Source: a virus. Taken from it: a DNA stretch of 64,000 nt. The notes below the pieces were generated by a model. The model did not search any database. It saw nothing but the letters and a program-made list of their open reading frames with translations, and was not told the DNA's origin. The position numbers and the translations under genes are program-made. Location of the stretch: positions 62,001 to 126,000 of the IMG/VR virus record IMGVR_UViG_3300010938_000951; one strand, 5' to 3'. Of the stretch, positions 7,625 through 15,601 are shown in pieces (position 1 is the first letter of the stretch; each line of letters opens with the position of its first letter).

Positions 7625-7960
7625 ATGTCAACTTGGATTGTCCCTGATCTTTGCATCAACTGTGGTGCATGTGAGCCAGTATGTCCAAATCAGGCCATCA
7701 CAGATGGTTCTGATGTTGGAGCAGATACTTACTACATCCACCCAGATAAATGCACCGAATGTGTAGGTGAGGCGGATCACGAGCAATGCCAAGCGGTATG
7801 CCCGGTTGAGTGCTGTCTACCTGACCCGAAGCACCTAGAAGATGAAGCCACATTGGCTTCTCGTGCTCTCTCACTTCATCCTGATGATGAGGAGCTGAAA
7901 GAAAAGATCAACTCGGGCAACTTCCCATCATTGAAAAGGAGGCTGCCAGTAACTAATTAA
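7625..7960 (+). CDS. 2[4Fe-4S] ferredoxin
   Basis: An AAGGAG site precedes the ATG. Two cysteine clusters follow: CINCGACEPVCP at about 10-21, and a second with CTEC, a nine-residue insert, then CQAVCP (about 39-60). This pattern resembles the YfhL/Allochromatium-type ferredoxins with an insert between cysteines of cluster two and a C-terminal helix. It carries single electrons at low potential. Likely partners are the upstream hydroxylase or the radical SAM enzymes at 48974 and 53592 (inference). Confidence 0.9.
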   Translation: MSTWIVPDLCINCGACEPVCPNQAITDGSDVGADTYYIHPDKCTECVGEADHEQCQAVCPVECCLPDPKHLEDEATLASRALSLHPDDEELKEKINSGNFPSLKRRLPVTN

Positions 7961-7970
7961 GGAAACTGTT

Positions 7971-10055
7971 ATGAAAAACGTTAGCATTGATAGGTATCGC
8001 AACATCGGTATCATGGCTCATATTGACGCCGGGAAAACAACGGTGTCAGAGCGTATCCTGTTCTATGCGGGGCTCATCCACACAATGGGTGAGGTTCATG
8101 ACGGCGACACAGTAATGGACGATGACCCTCGTGAAAGGGCTCGTGGTATTACCATCAACTCGGCAGCCACTACGTTATACTGGAAAGGTTCGGATAATTC
8201 TCAGCCTGAACACCGAATCAATTTGATTGACACTCCAGGCCATATTGATTTTACCGTTGAGGTAGAAAGGTCTCTTCGTGTCCTAGATGGTGCTGTTTGT
8301 GTATTGGATGGTTCCCAAGGTGTGGAGCCTCAAACTGAACAGGTTTGGCGTCAAGCCGATCGTTATAATGTGGCCCGCATTTGTTTCATTAATAAAATGG
8401 ATAAGCCCGGTGCCAATTTCCAAATGTCCCTTGAATCTCTCAGGGAAAAGCTAGGAATTAAAGCTATTCCTATTCAGCTTCCTTTGGGAGAAGAAGATCA
8501 GTTTACTGGCGTTATCGATTTGATTGCCATGAAACTAATCTCTTTTGATGAGACTTCCAAAGGTAAGAAGTTTTCTGTATCAGATATTCCACAAGAATTT
8601 GTTCCTCGTGCTCGTCGGGCTAGGGAATATATGATTGAGTTATTATCTGATATTGATGACAGTATTGCTGAAAAATATCTTACAGATCAAATTCATTTCA
8701 TTTCTAATGAAGAAATCTATACAGCACTTCGTAAGGGGACTATATCTCGTACGATTTTCCCTGTTCTTTGTGGCTCTGCTCTAAAGAATAAGGGCGTACA
8801 GATGCTTCTTGATGCTATTCTTGCCTATCTTCCGTCTCCAATTGATTTGCCACCTGTAACTGGTACCGATCCTCGCAAGGGAGAACAGGTTACTCGCAAG
8901 CTTATCAATGAGGAGCCGCTATCTGCTTTAGCTTTCAAGATCATTAGTGAAGATACTGGTAACCTTACCTTTATCAGAGTTTACTCTGGCGTTCTCCGCT
9001 CTGGTTCTTATGTTTATAACGTAAGTCGAGGAGAGAAAGAACGTGTCTCACGTTTGGTGCTCATGCATGCAAGTGATAGAGAGAAGATTGAGGAAGCGGG
9101 TGCTGGCACTATTGTTGCAGCAATTGGTCTTAAGTCTACCTATACTGGTGACTCACTGTGTGATGAGAAATCTCCAATTCTCTTAGAGAAAATGGACTTC
9201 CCAGATCCAGTTGTTGAGCTTTCCATTGAGCCAAAGACATCGGCTGATTTGGACAAGCTAGCCATTGCTTTACAAAAAATGTTGCTTGAAGATCCAAGTC
9301 TCAAGGCGTATACTGATCCAGAAACCTCTCAGACTATTCTAAAAGGAATGGGCGAGTTACATCTTGAGATTGTAGTCGATAAGCTACGTACTGATCGTGG
9401 TGTTGGTGTTACAACTGGTAAACCTCGTGTTTCCTATCGTGAAACCATTACCAAAGAAGGTAAGGCCGATTACAAACATAAAGCACAGAACGGTGGTAAA
9501 GGCGTCTATGGACATGCAGTTATCTCTGTTAAACCAGGTGCCAGAGGCACGGGATTTGTTTTCAAAGACGAAGTTGTTGGCGGAAGAATCCCAAGAGAAT
9601 TCATTCCATCTGTAGAGAAGGGTATCAAAAACGCTCTTCAAAACGGAATTTATTCTGGCAATCCAACAGTTGATATTGAGGTTACCCTTTTAGATGGTAG
9701 TACTCATGCGGTTGATGGTTGCGCCTTTGGATTTGAACTAGCGGGCTCTAAAGCTATTCAAGAAGCTGTTATGCAGGCTGGCCCAACCGTATTGGAGCCA
9801 ATCATGGCAGTGGAAGTAGTAGCACCTGAGCAATACATGGGTGAGGTTATTGGTTGCCTCTCTGCGAGAGCGGGACAAGTTACTAATACTTTAACTCGTG
9901 GTAATGCGAGAGTCGTACAAGCTAATGTACCATTGAGAAATCTCTTTGGGGTCACCACTGACCTTCGAGGTAGAACTCAAGGCAGGGCAACGCCTAGTAT
10001 GGTTTTCTCTCATTATGATTATTGTTCTCTGAAGCCATCGGAGCTTGACAAGTGA
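7971..10055 (+). CDS. fusA: translation elongation factor G
   Basis: Full-length EF-G of 694 residues with G1 AHIDAGKT at 16-23, G3 DTPGH at 87-91 and G4 NKMD at 141-144. The domain III/IV joint (GMGELHLEI) and a domain IV GGKGVYGHA loop are present. EF-G moves tRNAs and mRNA through the ribosome by GTP hydrolysis. The switch I region reads DTVMDDDPRERARGIT rather than the usual DWMEQEQERGIT, so it is divergent and not a recent host copy. It sits between a ferredoxin and small phage genes with normal RBS spacing. A phage-coded EF-G could resist host factors or antibiotics that target the host copy (inference). Confidence 0.97.
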   Translation: MKNVSIDRYRNIGIMAHIDAGKTTVSERILFYAGLIHTMGEVHDGDTVMDDDPRERARGITINSAATTLYWKGSDNSQPEHRINLIDTPGHIDFTVEVERSLRVLDGAVCVLDGSQGVEPQTEQVWRQADRYNVARICFINKMDKPGANFQMSLESLREKLGIKAIPIQLPLGEEDQFTGVIDLIAMKLISFDETSKGKKFSVSDIPQEFVPRARRAREYMIELLSDIDDSIAEKYLTDQIHFISNEEIYTALRKGTISRTIFPVLCGSALKNKGVQMLLDAILAYLPSPIDLPPVTGTDPRKGEQVTRKLINEEPLSALAFKIISEDTGNLTFIRVYSGVLRSGSYVYNVSRGEKERVSRLVLMHASDREKIEEAGAGTIVAAIGLKSTYTGDSLCDEKSPILLEKMDFPDPVVELSIEPKTSADLDKLAIALQKMLLEDPSLKAYTDPETSQTILKGMGELHLEIVVDKLRTDRGVGVTTGKPRVSYRETITKEGKADYKHKAQNGGKGVYGHAVISVKPGARGTGFVFKDEVVGGRIPREFIPSVEKGIKNALQNGIYSGNPTVDIEVTLLDGSTHAVDGCAFGFELAGSKAIQEAVMQAGPTVLEPIMAVEVVAPEQYMGEVIGCLSARAGQVTNTLTRGNARVVQANVPLRNLFGVTTDLRGRTQGRATPSMVFSHYDYCSLKPSELDK

Positions 10056-10066
10056 GTGAGGGGAAA

Positions 10067-10279
10067 ATGATGGGAAGATTGACTAGAGTAATTGCTGATG
10101 ATGGTAGTCTCTCTAGTCAATCTTTCTGGTCATTTTATGCTGATGATATGTTCATTTGTAAGATGACTTTAGATGAGTGTCGGAAAAGTTTCCCGTATCT
10201 TACGAATGACGATATGAATACAAAAGAGTTTGGACTTCTCATGTTGAAGAAGCTAAAGCACATGAAAGCGTTTTGGTAA
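10067..10279 (+). CDS. short paralogue-family protein ending 'MKAFW' (70 aa)
   Basis: GAGGGG lies just upstream of adjacent ATGs at 10067 and 10070. The C-terminus LKKLKHMKAFW matches the tail seen at 5129, 6478 and 22306. Its stop overlaps the ATG of the ATP-grasp gene (TAATG). Function unknown. Confidence 0.65.
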   Translation: MMGRLTRVIADDGSLSSQSFWSFYADDMFICKMTLDECRKSFPYLTNDDMNTKEFGLLMLKKLKHMKAFW

Positions 10280-11037
10280 TGATTCTGATTACACAGCCAC
10301 GAGTTGGCACTTCGCACAATGAAATTCTTGCATTGCAGATTGCGGCCCGCGAGAAAGGTTGGGAAGTTCTTCCTGCACCTTCTGGCTGGCGTTTAGATGA
10401 AGAGCTAACTAAATCTGGTGTGAAGGGCGTACCCTATGGGTCTCAGACCTTCTGTGAGGTCATTGCTATGCAAATGGGCTGGACACTCAAACAAAACTCA
10501 TTCGACTGGCTATCTAAAATTCATCCTTACTATTTAAAGCGTAAGGTCGATTTCATGACTTTAGGTGAGGCTCAGAGGATTCAAGAGACTAAGTTTATTA
10601 AACCAGCCGATGATAAAGTCTTCACAGCCAAGGTGTATGCTCCTGGTGAGCTTATTGTGCCTGAGTCAGTACCACTGGACACCCCTACTCTTGTCTCAGA
10701 TGTAGTTGAGTTTGATTTAGAGTACCGTACCTTTGTGGATAAACGAGTTAGGACGTGGTCTAATTATATTTGTTATGACCATGTAGCCGACCCAAAGTAT
10801 TGGGACATGATTCCAATGGGTGAAGAGCGGGAGCCATATGAGTTTGTAAATGATATGCTTCATGACATGGAGTTTCATGATATGGGCGGTCTCGTTACGG
10901 TACCCAGTGTTATAGATGTTGGTAGAATTAAGGGTAAAGGTTGGGCCATCATTGAAACCAACCAAGCATGGGCTTCTGGTATCTATGGCTGTAGTCCAAT
11001 GCAAGTCTTGAAAGTATTGGAGCAGTCCTGTGGATGA
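10279..11037 (+). CDS. ATP-grasp family protein, copy 1
   Basis: 252 residues. It begins with a pre-ATP-grasp strand (ILITQPRVGTS), has a KPADDKVF segment near 114, an EFDLEYRTFV strand near 150, and a C-terminal WAIIETNQAW strand with the acidic and Asn metal ligands. ATP-grasp enzymes join a carboxylate to an amine or thiol through an acyl phosphate. A related gene is at 56994-57797. Substrate unknown. Confidence 0.75.
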   Translation: MILITQPRVGTSHNEILALQIAAREKGWEVLPAPSGWRLDEELTKSGVKGVPYGSQTFCEVIAMQMGWTLKQNSFDWLSKIHPYYLKRKVDFMTLGEAQRIQETKFIKPADDKVFTAKVYAPGELIVPESVPLDTPTLVSDVVEFDLEYRTFVDKRVRTWSNYICYDHVADPKYWDMIPMGEEREPYEFVNDMLHDMEFHDMGGLVTVPSVIDVGRIKGKGWAIIETNQAWASGIYGCSPMQVLKVLEQSCG

Positions 11038-12124
11038 GTTACTAAAACAATTAGAAGAGCAATCTCGACATATTAGTTTGGCATCTGGTCGCAAAATGGC
11101 CAAACGCATCGCAGAAGAACTAGAGGCGACTAAACTAATCATCGAGTACGCCAAAGCTAATCCAAGAGAAAATATTAAGATTTTGGAAAAAGCTGAGGAA
11201 GTTGCGTCTCGTCAGATTGATTTGCAATATGCTAATCCCAATGATGAGTATATGTTTGCTTTGTTGCTTATTCTAAAACATCTGCATGATAAAGGTATTG
11301 ATGATAGTGGTGCCTTTAATATCGCCCGTGATGCTGCCGATGACATGCCAAATTCTTTTTGGTCTCGTACTGTTAGACATAATAACATGTTAGAGAATAT
11401 TTATGATATGTGTCAAGTTAGTCGAGCTGATGCTATTGATGAATTGTATTGTACTATTCCAGAATGGCTTGGCGCTCGCCAATTTGATAAGGTCAATGAT
11501 ATTCTACAGCAGGTAGATGTTCAGCGCCTCCATAACTCTATTCTATACTGTATGGTTAACATGACTTCTCGGTATGTTGATGTGCTACCATACTATAAAA
11601 CTTTCTGGCAGAAAGTTTATGACGAGTTTCATAGGCGCCGCCATGATCCTGAGGCCGAAGCAGATCAAGTTCGTACCCCAGAACAGATTGAAAGTTTACT
11701 GGGTGAGTTTAGGGAAGGCCCTCGGGGATTTCCTAAGTACAATCCCGAAGTAGATGATGCTCCTCGTCCCAAATCTCATGAAGAACAATGGACAGATAAG
11801 ATTGATACAAAGATGGCTTGGGCCAAAGAAATAGGTGATGAAGATTTATACAACATGCTCAAGTACTATAAAGCAGAGCGAGAACGTAATCAGAAGCCTC
11901 GGGATGAATTCCATAAGATGAGATGCAGGTTAGGCGATCGTGAAGTAGATCGTCGAGCTGCTGAGGCATTGCGCGCCATGGCAGACAAGATTGAACAAAA
12001 AGGGCCACATTTTATTGTAGGATGTGACTTGCCACAATTGCCAATCTTTTCTGGTAAAGATCATGTTGAGCGATACGTGTCTCACATAGAGATTACTCTA
12101 GTTGCTGGACCACTAGGGGGTTAA
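11030..12124 (+). CDS. hypothetical protein (364 aa)
   Basis: GTG start with GGAG 7 nt upstream, overlapping the ATP-grasp stop. It is almost wholly helical and charged: N-terminal coiled-coil-like stretch to about 60, a helical middle, and a charged linker at 205-260. A short beta-rich C-terminus ends in GPLGG. No motif recognised. Confidence 0.65.
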   Translation: MDELLKQLEEQSRHISLASGRKMAKRIAEELEATKLIIEYAKANPRENIKILEKAEEVASRQIDLQYANPNDEYMFALLLILKHLHDKGIDDSGAFNIARDAADDMPNSFWSRTVRHNNMLENIYDMCQVSRADAIDELYCTIPEWLGARQFDKVNDILQQVDVQRLHNSILYCMVNMTSRYVDVLPYYKTFWQKVYDEFHRRRHDPEAEADQVRTPEQIESLLGEFREGPRGFPKYNPEVDDAPRPKSHEEQWTDKIDTKMAWAKEIGDEDLYNMLKYYKAERERNQKPRDEFHKMRCRLGDREVDRRAAEALRAMADKIEQKGPHFIVGCDLPQLPIFSGKDHVERYVSHIEITLVAGPLGG

Positions 12125-12137
12125 ATAGTATGAAGTT

Positions 12138-12563
12138 ATGAATACTAGTAACATACTCATTTTTATTTGTATCTTATTATGGGGAATAAGTTCATTCCTC
12201 AATAGGCTTTCTGTAGAAAGAATGCCGCCACTATTGATGCAAGTAATTGTTGGATCAGTATTCTTTTTCTATATTCCAGTAGCATTAAGATTAACTGGAG
12301 TAAATAATCCACTCCATTATAAGTGGTCAGCATATAGTGTTGTATTGACAGTGTTTGCTACGCTATGCTCAATTACTGCCAATATCTTATTGTATACTAG
12401 TCTTAAAGGTAATAGCACTTCAGGTTCAGCTACAATGATGGTTTCATTGTACCCTATCGTAACATTCATTTTATCAATCTTTATTTTACATGAACAATTT
12501 TCAATACTTAAAATTTTGGGCGTGGTAGTGATGTTAATAGGCGCTTATCTAATGACGAAGTAA
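12138..12563 (+). CDS. EamA/DMT-type membrane protein, single domain
   Basis: 141 residues with five hydrophobic helices (about 5-20, 36-55, 68-90, 97-115, 120-138). The last pair (SLYPIVTFILSIFILHEQF then LGVVVMLIGAYL) is characteristic of EamA domains. Full transporters carry two such domains, so this one would act as a dimer. It exports or imports small metabolites; substrate unknown. Confidence 0.82.
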   Translation: MNTSNILIFICILLWGISSFLNRLSVERMPPLLMQVIVGSVFFFYIPVALRLTGVNNPLHYKWSAYSVVLTVFATLCSITANILLYTSLKGNSTSGSATMMVSLYPIVTFILSIFILHEQFSILKILGVVVMLIGAYLMTK

Positions 12564-12878
12564 TTATTTCTTTTTAGATTTCTTTTGTGGTTTACCGCCC
12601 ATTTTACGGTAAACATCGTAGACAACAGCCCAAGGTTCATCATATTTTTTCCAATATTTTTTAACAGTTTTCTTAGCACGATTCCAGATTTTCTCGTCTA
12701 AGTCATTATAATCTTGAGCTTGGTTATCATCTTTCTTGGCAATAGAATTAATAAAATCCCTTTCTTCAGGACTAAAGTCAGAGGCTTTTTTGTCCGTAGG
12801 CGCATCTTTAGAATACTGATACTCGGCAATTTTAATGGCAAATTTGTCTGCTAATTCAGCCACTTTTTGTAAACTCAT
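12564..12878 (-). CDS. minus-strand hypothetical protein (104 aa)
   Basis: One of only four minus-strand genes. The N-terminus (SLQKVAELADKFAIKIAEYQ) forms an amphipathic helix like the starts of the minus-strand proteins at 14151 and 57794. The C-terminus is Lys-rich (GGKPQKKSKKK). Tail-to-tail with the EamA gene with no gap, and no clear RBS. It may be a virion or DNA-binding protein (inference only). Confidence 0.65.
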   Translation of the reverse strand: MSLQKVAELADKFAIKIAEYQYSKDAPTDKKASDFSPEERDFINSIAKKDDNQAQDYNDLDEKIWNRAKKTVKKYWKKYDEPWAVVYDVYRKMGGKPQKKSKKK

Positions 12879-12900
12879 ACATTAATGTAAGGATAATCAT

Positions 12901-13530
12901 ATGATAGAGAAACCCATTATAGTAGGCTGCGATGAAGTTGGCTATGGGTGTTTAGCTGGCCCACTTGTTGTGGTCGGAGTGAGGGCGCCCAAAGATTGGA
13001 AGATAGACGGTCTAAACGATTCCAAGAAATTGTCCGCCAAGAAGCGCGAGGCCCTGAGAGGTCAACTCATCAAATCAATTGAAAACAAAGATATAGCGTG
13101 GCATTTGGCCGAGCGCTCTAATACTGAAATTGATAAAGCTGGAGTTGCTTTCGCCTTGAAGAGTGCTTATGTTGAATGTTTTAAGGCTTTGTATCAGTCA
13201 GATTGTTTAATCATTAGCGACGGAATTCTAAAATTTGACAACCTTGGCGTCGATGATTATGATAAAATTTCGGTTGTCAAAGCTGATGCAAAATATCCGG
13301 CTGTAATGGCCGCTTCGATTTTAGCAAAAACTTATCGTGACGAAAAGATGAAGACACTACATCAGTTACACCCAATCTACAACTGGGAATCTAATGTAGG
13401 ATATCCTGCCAAGGATCATTTAGAAGCTATTGAAAAGTATGGCCCGTGCGCTTTACATAGATTTTCATATGCCCCTATGAAGAACATGAAAATTGCAGAT
13501 CCTCGTCAGTTAACTTTTAAGGACATCTGA
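12901..13530 (+). CDS. rnhB: ribonuclease HII
   Basis: Cleaves RNA in RNA-DNA hybrids and single ribonucleotides in DNA. The signature (D)E.GYGCLAGP at 11-21 replaces the usual DEAGRGxLAGP; D11 and E12 are kept. LNDSKKLSAKKRE at about 39-51, a catalytic Asp in IISDG, and KADAKYPAVMAASILAK are also present. 209 residues is normal. Arg at the GRG position is changed to Tyr, which may alter junction recognition. Preceded by AAGGA. It could remove primers during phage replication. Confidence 0.95.
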   Translation: MIEKPIIVGCDEVGYGCLAGPLVVVGVRAPKDWKIDGLNDSKKLSAKKREALRGQLIKSIENKDIAWHLAERSNTEIDKAGVAFALKSAYVECFKALYQSDCLIISDGILKFDNLGVDDYDKISVVKADAKYPAVMAASILAKTYRDEKMKTLHQLHPIYNWESNVGYPAKDHLEAIEKYGPCALHRFSYAPMKNMKIADPRQLTFKDI

Positions 13531-13531
13531 A

Positions 13532-13762
13532 ATGGACAATGTTAAACGAGTGAAGATGACAGCTATGCGAGTCGCTTTTCTGATGGAACATCAAGAGATT
13601 ACCGATGCGGTAGAGATGGAAGCTTATAGTCTTGTACCAGTTGTGGCTAATGATCAAGTAACCCCTCCATCAGTTAATACGGAGTCGGATGAGTATTTAG
13701 CTGGAGCTTCTGAGGCTCTCATTAGTTTGCTTACTTTTTTGAAGCAAAAAGGTGGCAAATGA
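13532..13762 (+). CDS. hypothetical protein (76 aa)
   Basis: Follows rnhB directly and overlaps the next gene by 4 nt. N-terminal basic helix, central Pro/Val stretch, C-terminal helix. Not recognised. Confidence 0.55.
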   Translation: MDNVKRVKMTAMRVAFLMEHQEITDAVEMEAYSLVPVVANDQVTPPSVNTESDEYLAGASEALISLLTFLKQKGGK

Positions 13763-14052
13763 AAAAAGAATTTACCCAACTTATCAAAGACATACGTTTA
13801 GCTTTAAGAGATGATTTTAAAGCAATTGTTAGTTCAAATCTTTCTGTAAATGAAATGTCTGATAAGCTTACAGAATTAGAAGAGAAGCAAAACATAATGC
13901 TTGCAGAAGCAGGTTATGATAGTGTAGAGTATCATAGTCTTATGAAAGAATATTTTATGGATTTTTCATCGCCCAACCCTGACGAATGGGTTGTTAAACA
14001 CGATCCTGAAAATGCGCAAATAATTGCAAGTACTGGATTAAAATATCAATAA
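13759..14052 (+). CDS. hypothetical protein (97 aa)
   Basis: Charged helical protein with an ATGA-type overlap to its upstream neighbour. Its TAA forms part of the AATAAC element of the next promoter. Not recognised. Confidence 0.55.
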   Translation: MKKEFTQLIKDIRLALRDDFKAIVSSNLSVNEMSDKLTELEEKQNIMLAEAGYDSVEYHSLMKEYFMDFSSPNPDEWVVKHDPENAQIIASTGLKYQ

Positions 14053-14071
14053 CGCGATATATACAATACGC
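14048..14071 (+). promoter_or_regulatory. putative phage promoter for tRNA-CAT
   Basis: AATAAC then GCGATATATACAATACGC. TATATA lies 10 nt before the tRNA 5' end, so transcription would begin almost at the mature end. Closest match to the site at 1680. Confidence 0.55.
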
Positions 14072-14073
14072 AT

Positions 14074-14148
14074 CTCGGCGTAGCAAATCGGATATGCGGC
14101 TGTTTCATACGCAGTTTTGAGTGAGTTCGACTCTCACCGCCGAGACCA
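14074..14148 (+). tRNA. tRNA with CAT anticodon (Met or Ile2)
   Basis: Acceptor CTCGGCG/CGCCGAG, loop TTCATAC, T-arm GTGAG-TTCGACT-CTCAC, discriminator A, CCA encoded. C1-G72 is paired and the anticodon stem lacks three G-C pairs, so it is not an initiator. Elongator Met or lysidine-modified Ile cannot be separated by sequence alone. Confidence 0.85.
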
Positions 14149-14150
14149 TA

Positions 14151-14546
14151 TTATAAATTAGCTACACCTGATTCTGGATTTCTACCAGACCACTGTAAAG
14201 TAGTAGTTCCTTCTGGAATCTGCGGGAAATCAGAAATATATTTTTCTAGGTATTTTTTGATTTGTGTTGGTAGTTTAGCATAATTACCTGCTACTGCTGG
14301 CGGAGTAACGGTTGGCAAAGATACTTCAATATTTTTTCCGCCCATCATTCCGGCAGAAATTGTGATAGTTATGCTTAAATCAGCTTGGTCTTTCTTTAGC
14401 TGAGCTGGAAAATTCATAATACCATTTGGGCTGGATTCCCCATAACTCGCAGCATTTTCAATAATTTGCTGTAAAGTTTGACCTTGTGCATATTTGTTTT
14501 GGAATTTGTTTGCTAGTTTGATAAGGAGTGCTTGAGACTTTTTCAT
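14151..14546 (-). CDS. minus-strand hypothetical protein (131 aa)
   Basis: Converges on the tRNA with a 2 nt gap. The N-terminus (SQALLIKLANKFQNKYAQG) resembles those of the other minus-strand proteins at 12564 and 57794. The centre is beta-rich with a GGKNIEVSLP segment. No ribosome-binding site before the ATG. Possibly a virion-associated protein (weak inference). Confidence 0.65.
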   Translation of the reverse strand: MKKSQALLIKLANKFQNKYAQGQTLQQIIENAASYGESSPNGIMNFPAQLKKDQADLSITITISAGMMGGKNIEVSLPTVTPPAVAGNYAKLPTQIKKYLEKYISDFPQIPEGTTTLQWSGRNPESGVANL

Positions 14547-14565
14547 ACGTATATATGACTTTAGT

Positions 14566-14581
14566 GGTATATAAGATACTG
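14566..14581 (+). promoter_or_regulatory. putative promoter for the Val tRNA group
   Basis: GGTATATAAGATACTG; TATATA lies 14 nt before tRNA-Val. It lacks the AATAA part but matches the box and the ATAC. A second TATATAT at 14551 may serve the divergent minus-strand gene. Confidence 0.45.
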
Positions 14582-14586
14582 ATTAT

Positions 14587-14661
14587 GGCCGGTTAACTCA
14601 GTGGTAGAGTGACACGTTTACACCGTGTAAGTCGGGGGTTCGAATCCCTCACCGGCTACCA
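14587..14661 (+). tRNA. tRNA-Val (TAC), copy 1
   Basis: Anticodon stem ACACG/CGTGT with loop TTTACAC. Acceptor GGCCGGT/ACCGGCT with a G-U first pair. Discriminator A, CCA encoded. The 74-nt spacer after it can form two hairpins (GATGT/GCATC and TGGAA/TTCCA). Confidence 0.92.
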
Positions 14662-14735
14662 GATGTTGGGGTTTTACCTGGGGGCGCATTGTCGCTGGGC
14701 ATCTCATGGAAGGTGACTCTGTTCATTCCAAACAT

Positions 14736-14809
14736 GGCCGATTAGTTCAATGGTAGAACACTTGTTTTACACGCAAGATACGCGGGTTCGATTCCCCCAT
14801 CGGCTACCA
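14736..14809 (+). tRNA. tRNA-Val (TAC), copy 2
   Basis: Anticodon stem CTTGT/GCAAG with loop TTTACAC. Acceptor GGCCGAT/ATCGGCT again with a G-U first pair; CCA encoded. Same anticodon as copy 1 but clearly diverged in sequence. Confidence 0.92.
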
Positions 14810-14884
14810 AAGTAAAAGAAGGCTGGAATGCCTTACTATTGGTCCGCCTTAGCGGCTTTAGTCCAGACCATGGGTTTTACTTAT
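14810..14884 (+). other. foldable spacer between tRNA-Val genes
   Basis: The 75-nt spacer is bounded by AAGTAAAA and its exact complement TTTTACTT, so it can close into one stem-loop with inner hairpins (for example CCGC/GCGG). It has no reading frame. It may guide tRNA processing. Confidence 0.45.
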
Positions 14885-14958
14885 GGGCGGTTAACTCAAT
14901 GGTAGAGTTCCTGCTTGACTCGCAGGATACAGGGGTTCGATTCCCTTACCGCCTACCA
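14885..14958 (+). tRNA. tRNA-Val (GAC)
   Basis: Anticodon stem CCTGC/GCAGG with loop TTGACTC. Acceptor GGGCGGT/ACCGCCT with a G-U first pair as in the other Val tRNAs. The final A of the encoded CCA is also the A of the next gene's ATG. Confidence 0.92.
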
Positions 14959-15194
14959 TGAAAATGATTAACTTAAACATCTTTGATGATGGTGTCTGGA
15001 TTGCCACTATCACTGTTATTGATGGGGCGAGATTTCTTCATGCCCGCTCTTCTAGAGAATGGTCAGAGATGAAAAGATTATTAGATGCTTCTGAAAAATT
15101 ACATGAAGCCGATTCAAAAATGGACATATTAGAAAATCTAATTTCTATGCTTCATAATTTTAATTATAGTACGGAGTTGACCGATAAAGAATAA
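14958..15194 (+). CDS. hypothetical protein whose ATG shares a base with tRNA-Val (78 aa)
   Basis: The ATG at 14958 uses the last base of the tRNA CCA; another in-frame ATG lies at 14964. No RBS exists because the upstream bases are the tRNA acceptor. The protein has a beta-rich N-terminus (NLNIFDDGVWIATITV) and a helical C-terminus. A coding stretch in the next frame continues beyond its stop (see 15184). Not recognised. Confidence 0.6.
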   Translation: MKMINLNIFDDGVWIATITVIDGARFLHARSSREWSEMKRLLDASEKLHEADSKMDILENLISMLHNFNYSTELTDKE

Positions 15195-15393
15195 TCCTAC
15201 GTTTAACATTAGTTCAGCATATGATAAGCTCTATGAAGCTAATGGTGAAAAAGAAGTTACACTAACCGCTCAAGAAGCTGATGAACTACTTGATTATATT
15301 CAATATGTGTCTTGGCTTATAAATCCGCCAGAAGGTATTGAGTGGTATGAATATTTACAGTTGAGGAAAAGTGAGCAGTTTAGAAAACTTTGA
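15184..15393 (+). CDS. 69-codon gene with apparent ATA start, or +1 frameshift extension
   Basis: The frame from 15181 to the TGA at 15393 has coding-like composition (KEVTLTAQEADELLDY, then WLINPPEGIEWYEYL) but no ATG, GTG or TTG before 15307. GGAG at 15173-15176 sits 7 nt before ATA at 15184, ideal spacing for initiation at ATA. Alternatively, ribosomes finishing the upstream gene could slip +1 at GAT AAA GAA TAA to make a 78+68 residue fusion. Function unknown. Confidence 0.45.
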   Translation: MKNNPTFNISSAYDKLYEANGEKEVTLTAQEADELLDYIQYVSWLINPPEGIEWYEYLQLRKSEQFRKL

Positions 15394-15601
15394 TGGACTC
15401 TGTGGTATTATCGCAAATTTTGCGCACTCAGGCAACCAATTACGTTGTCATTATGAATTAGGTCACCATGGACCATGTTCATTTGAGAAATATAAAGAAC
15501 ATTTCAGATGTATGGCTGGAGCGATTTCTAGACCAGATCCAGAACGTGGATTTATAAACTCAGTTCTATTCCATTCAAAAAATGAAAATTCAAATTCCTA
15601 A
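15371..15601 (+). CDS. hypothetical Cys/His-containing protein (76 aa)
   Basis: GTG start with GAGG 4 nt upstream, overlapping the preceding frame. Contains C, CHYELGHHGPC and C residues that could bind zinc (about residues 11, 24-34, 47). Overlaps the next gene by 20 nt. Similar short 'HxGxC' proteins occur in phages; function unknown. Confidence 0.6.
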   Translation: MSSLENFDGLCGIIANFAHSGNQLRCHYELGHHGPCSFEKYKEHFRCMAGAISRPDPERGFINSVLFHSKNENSNS

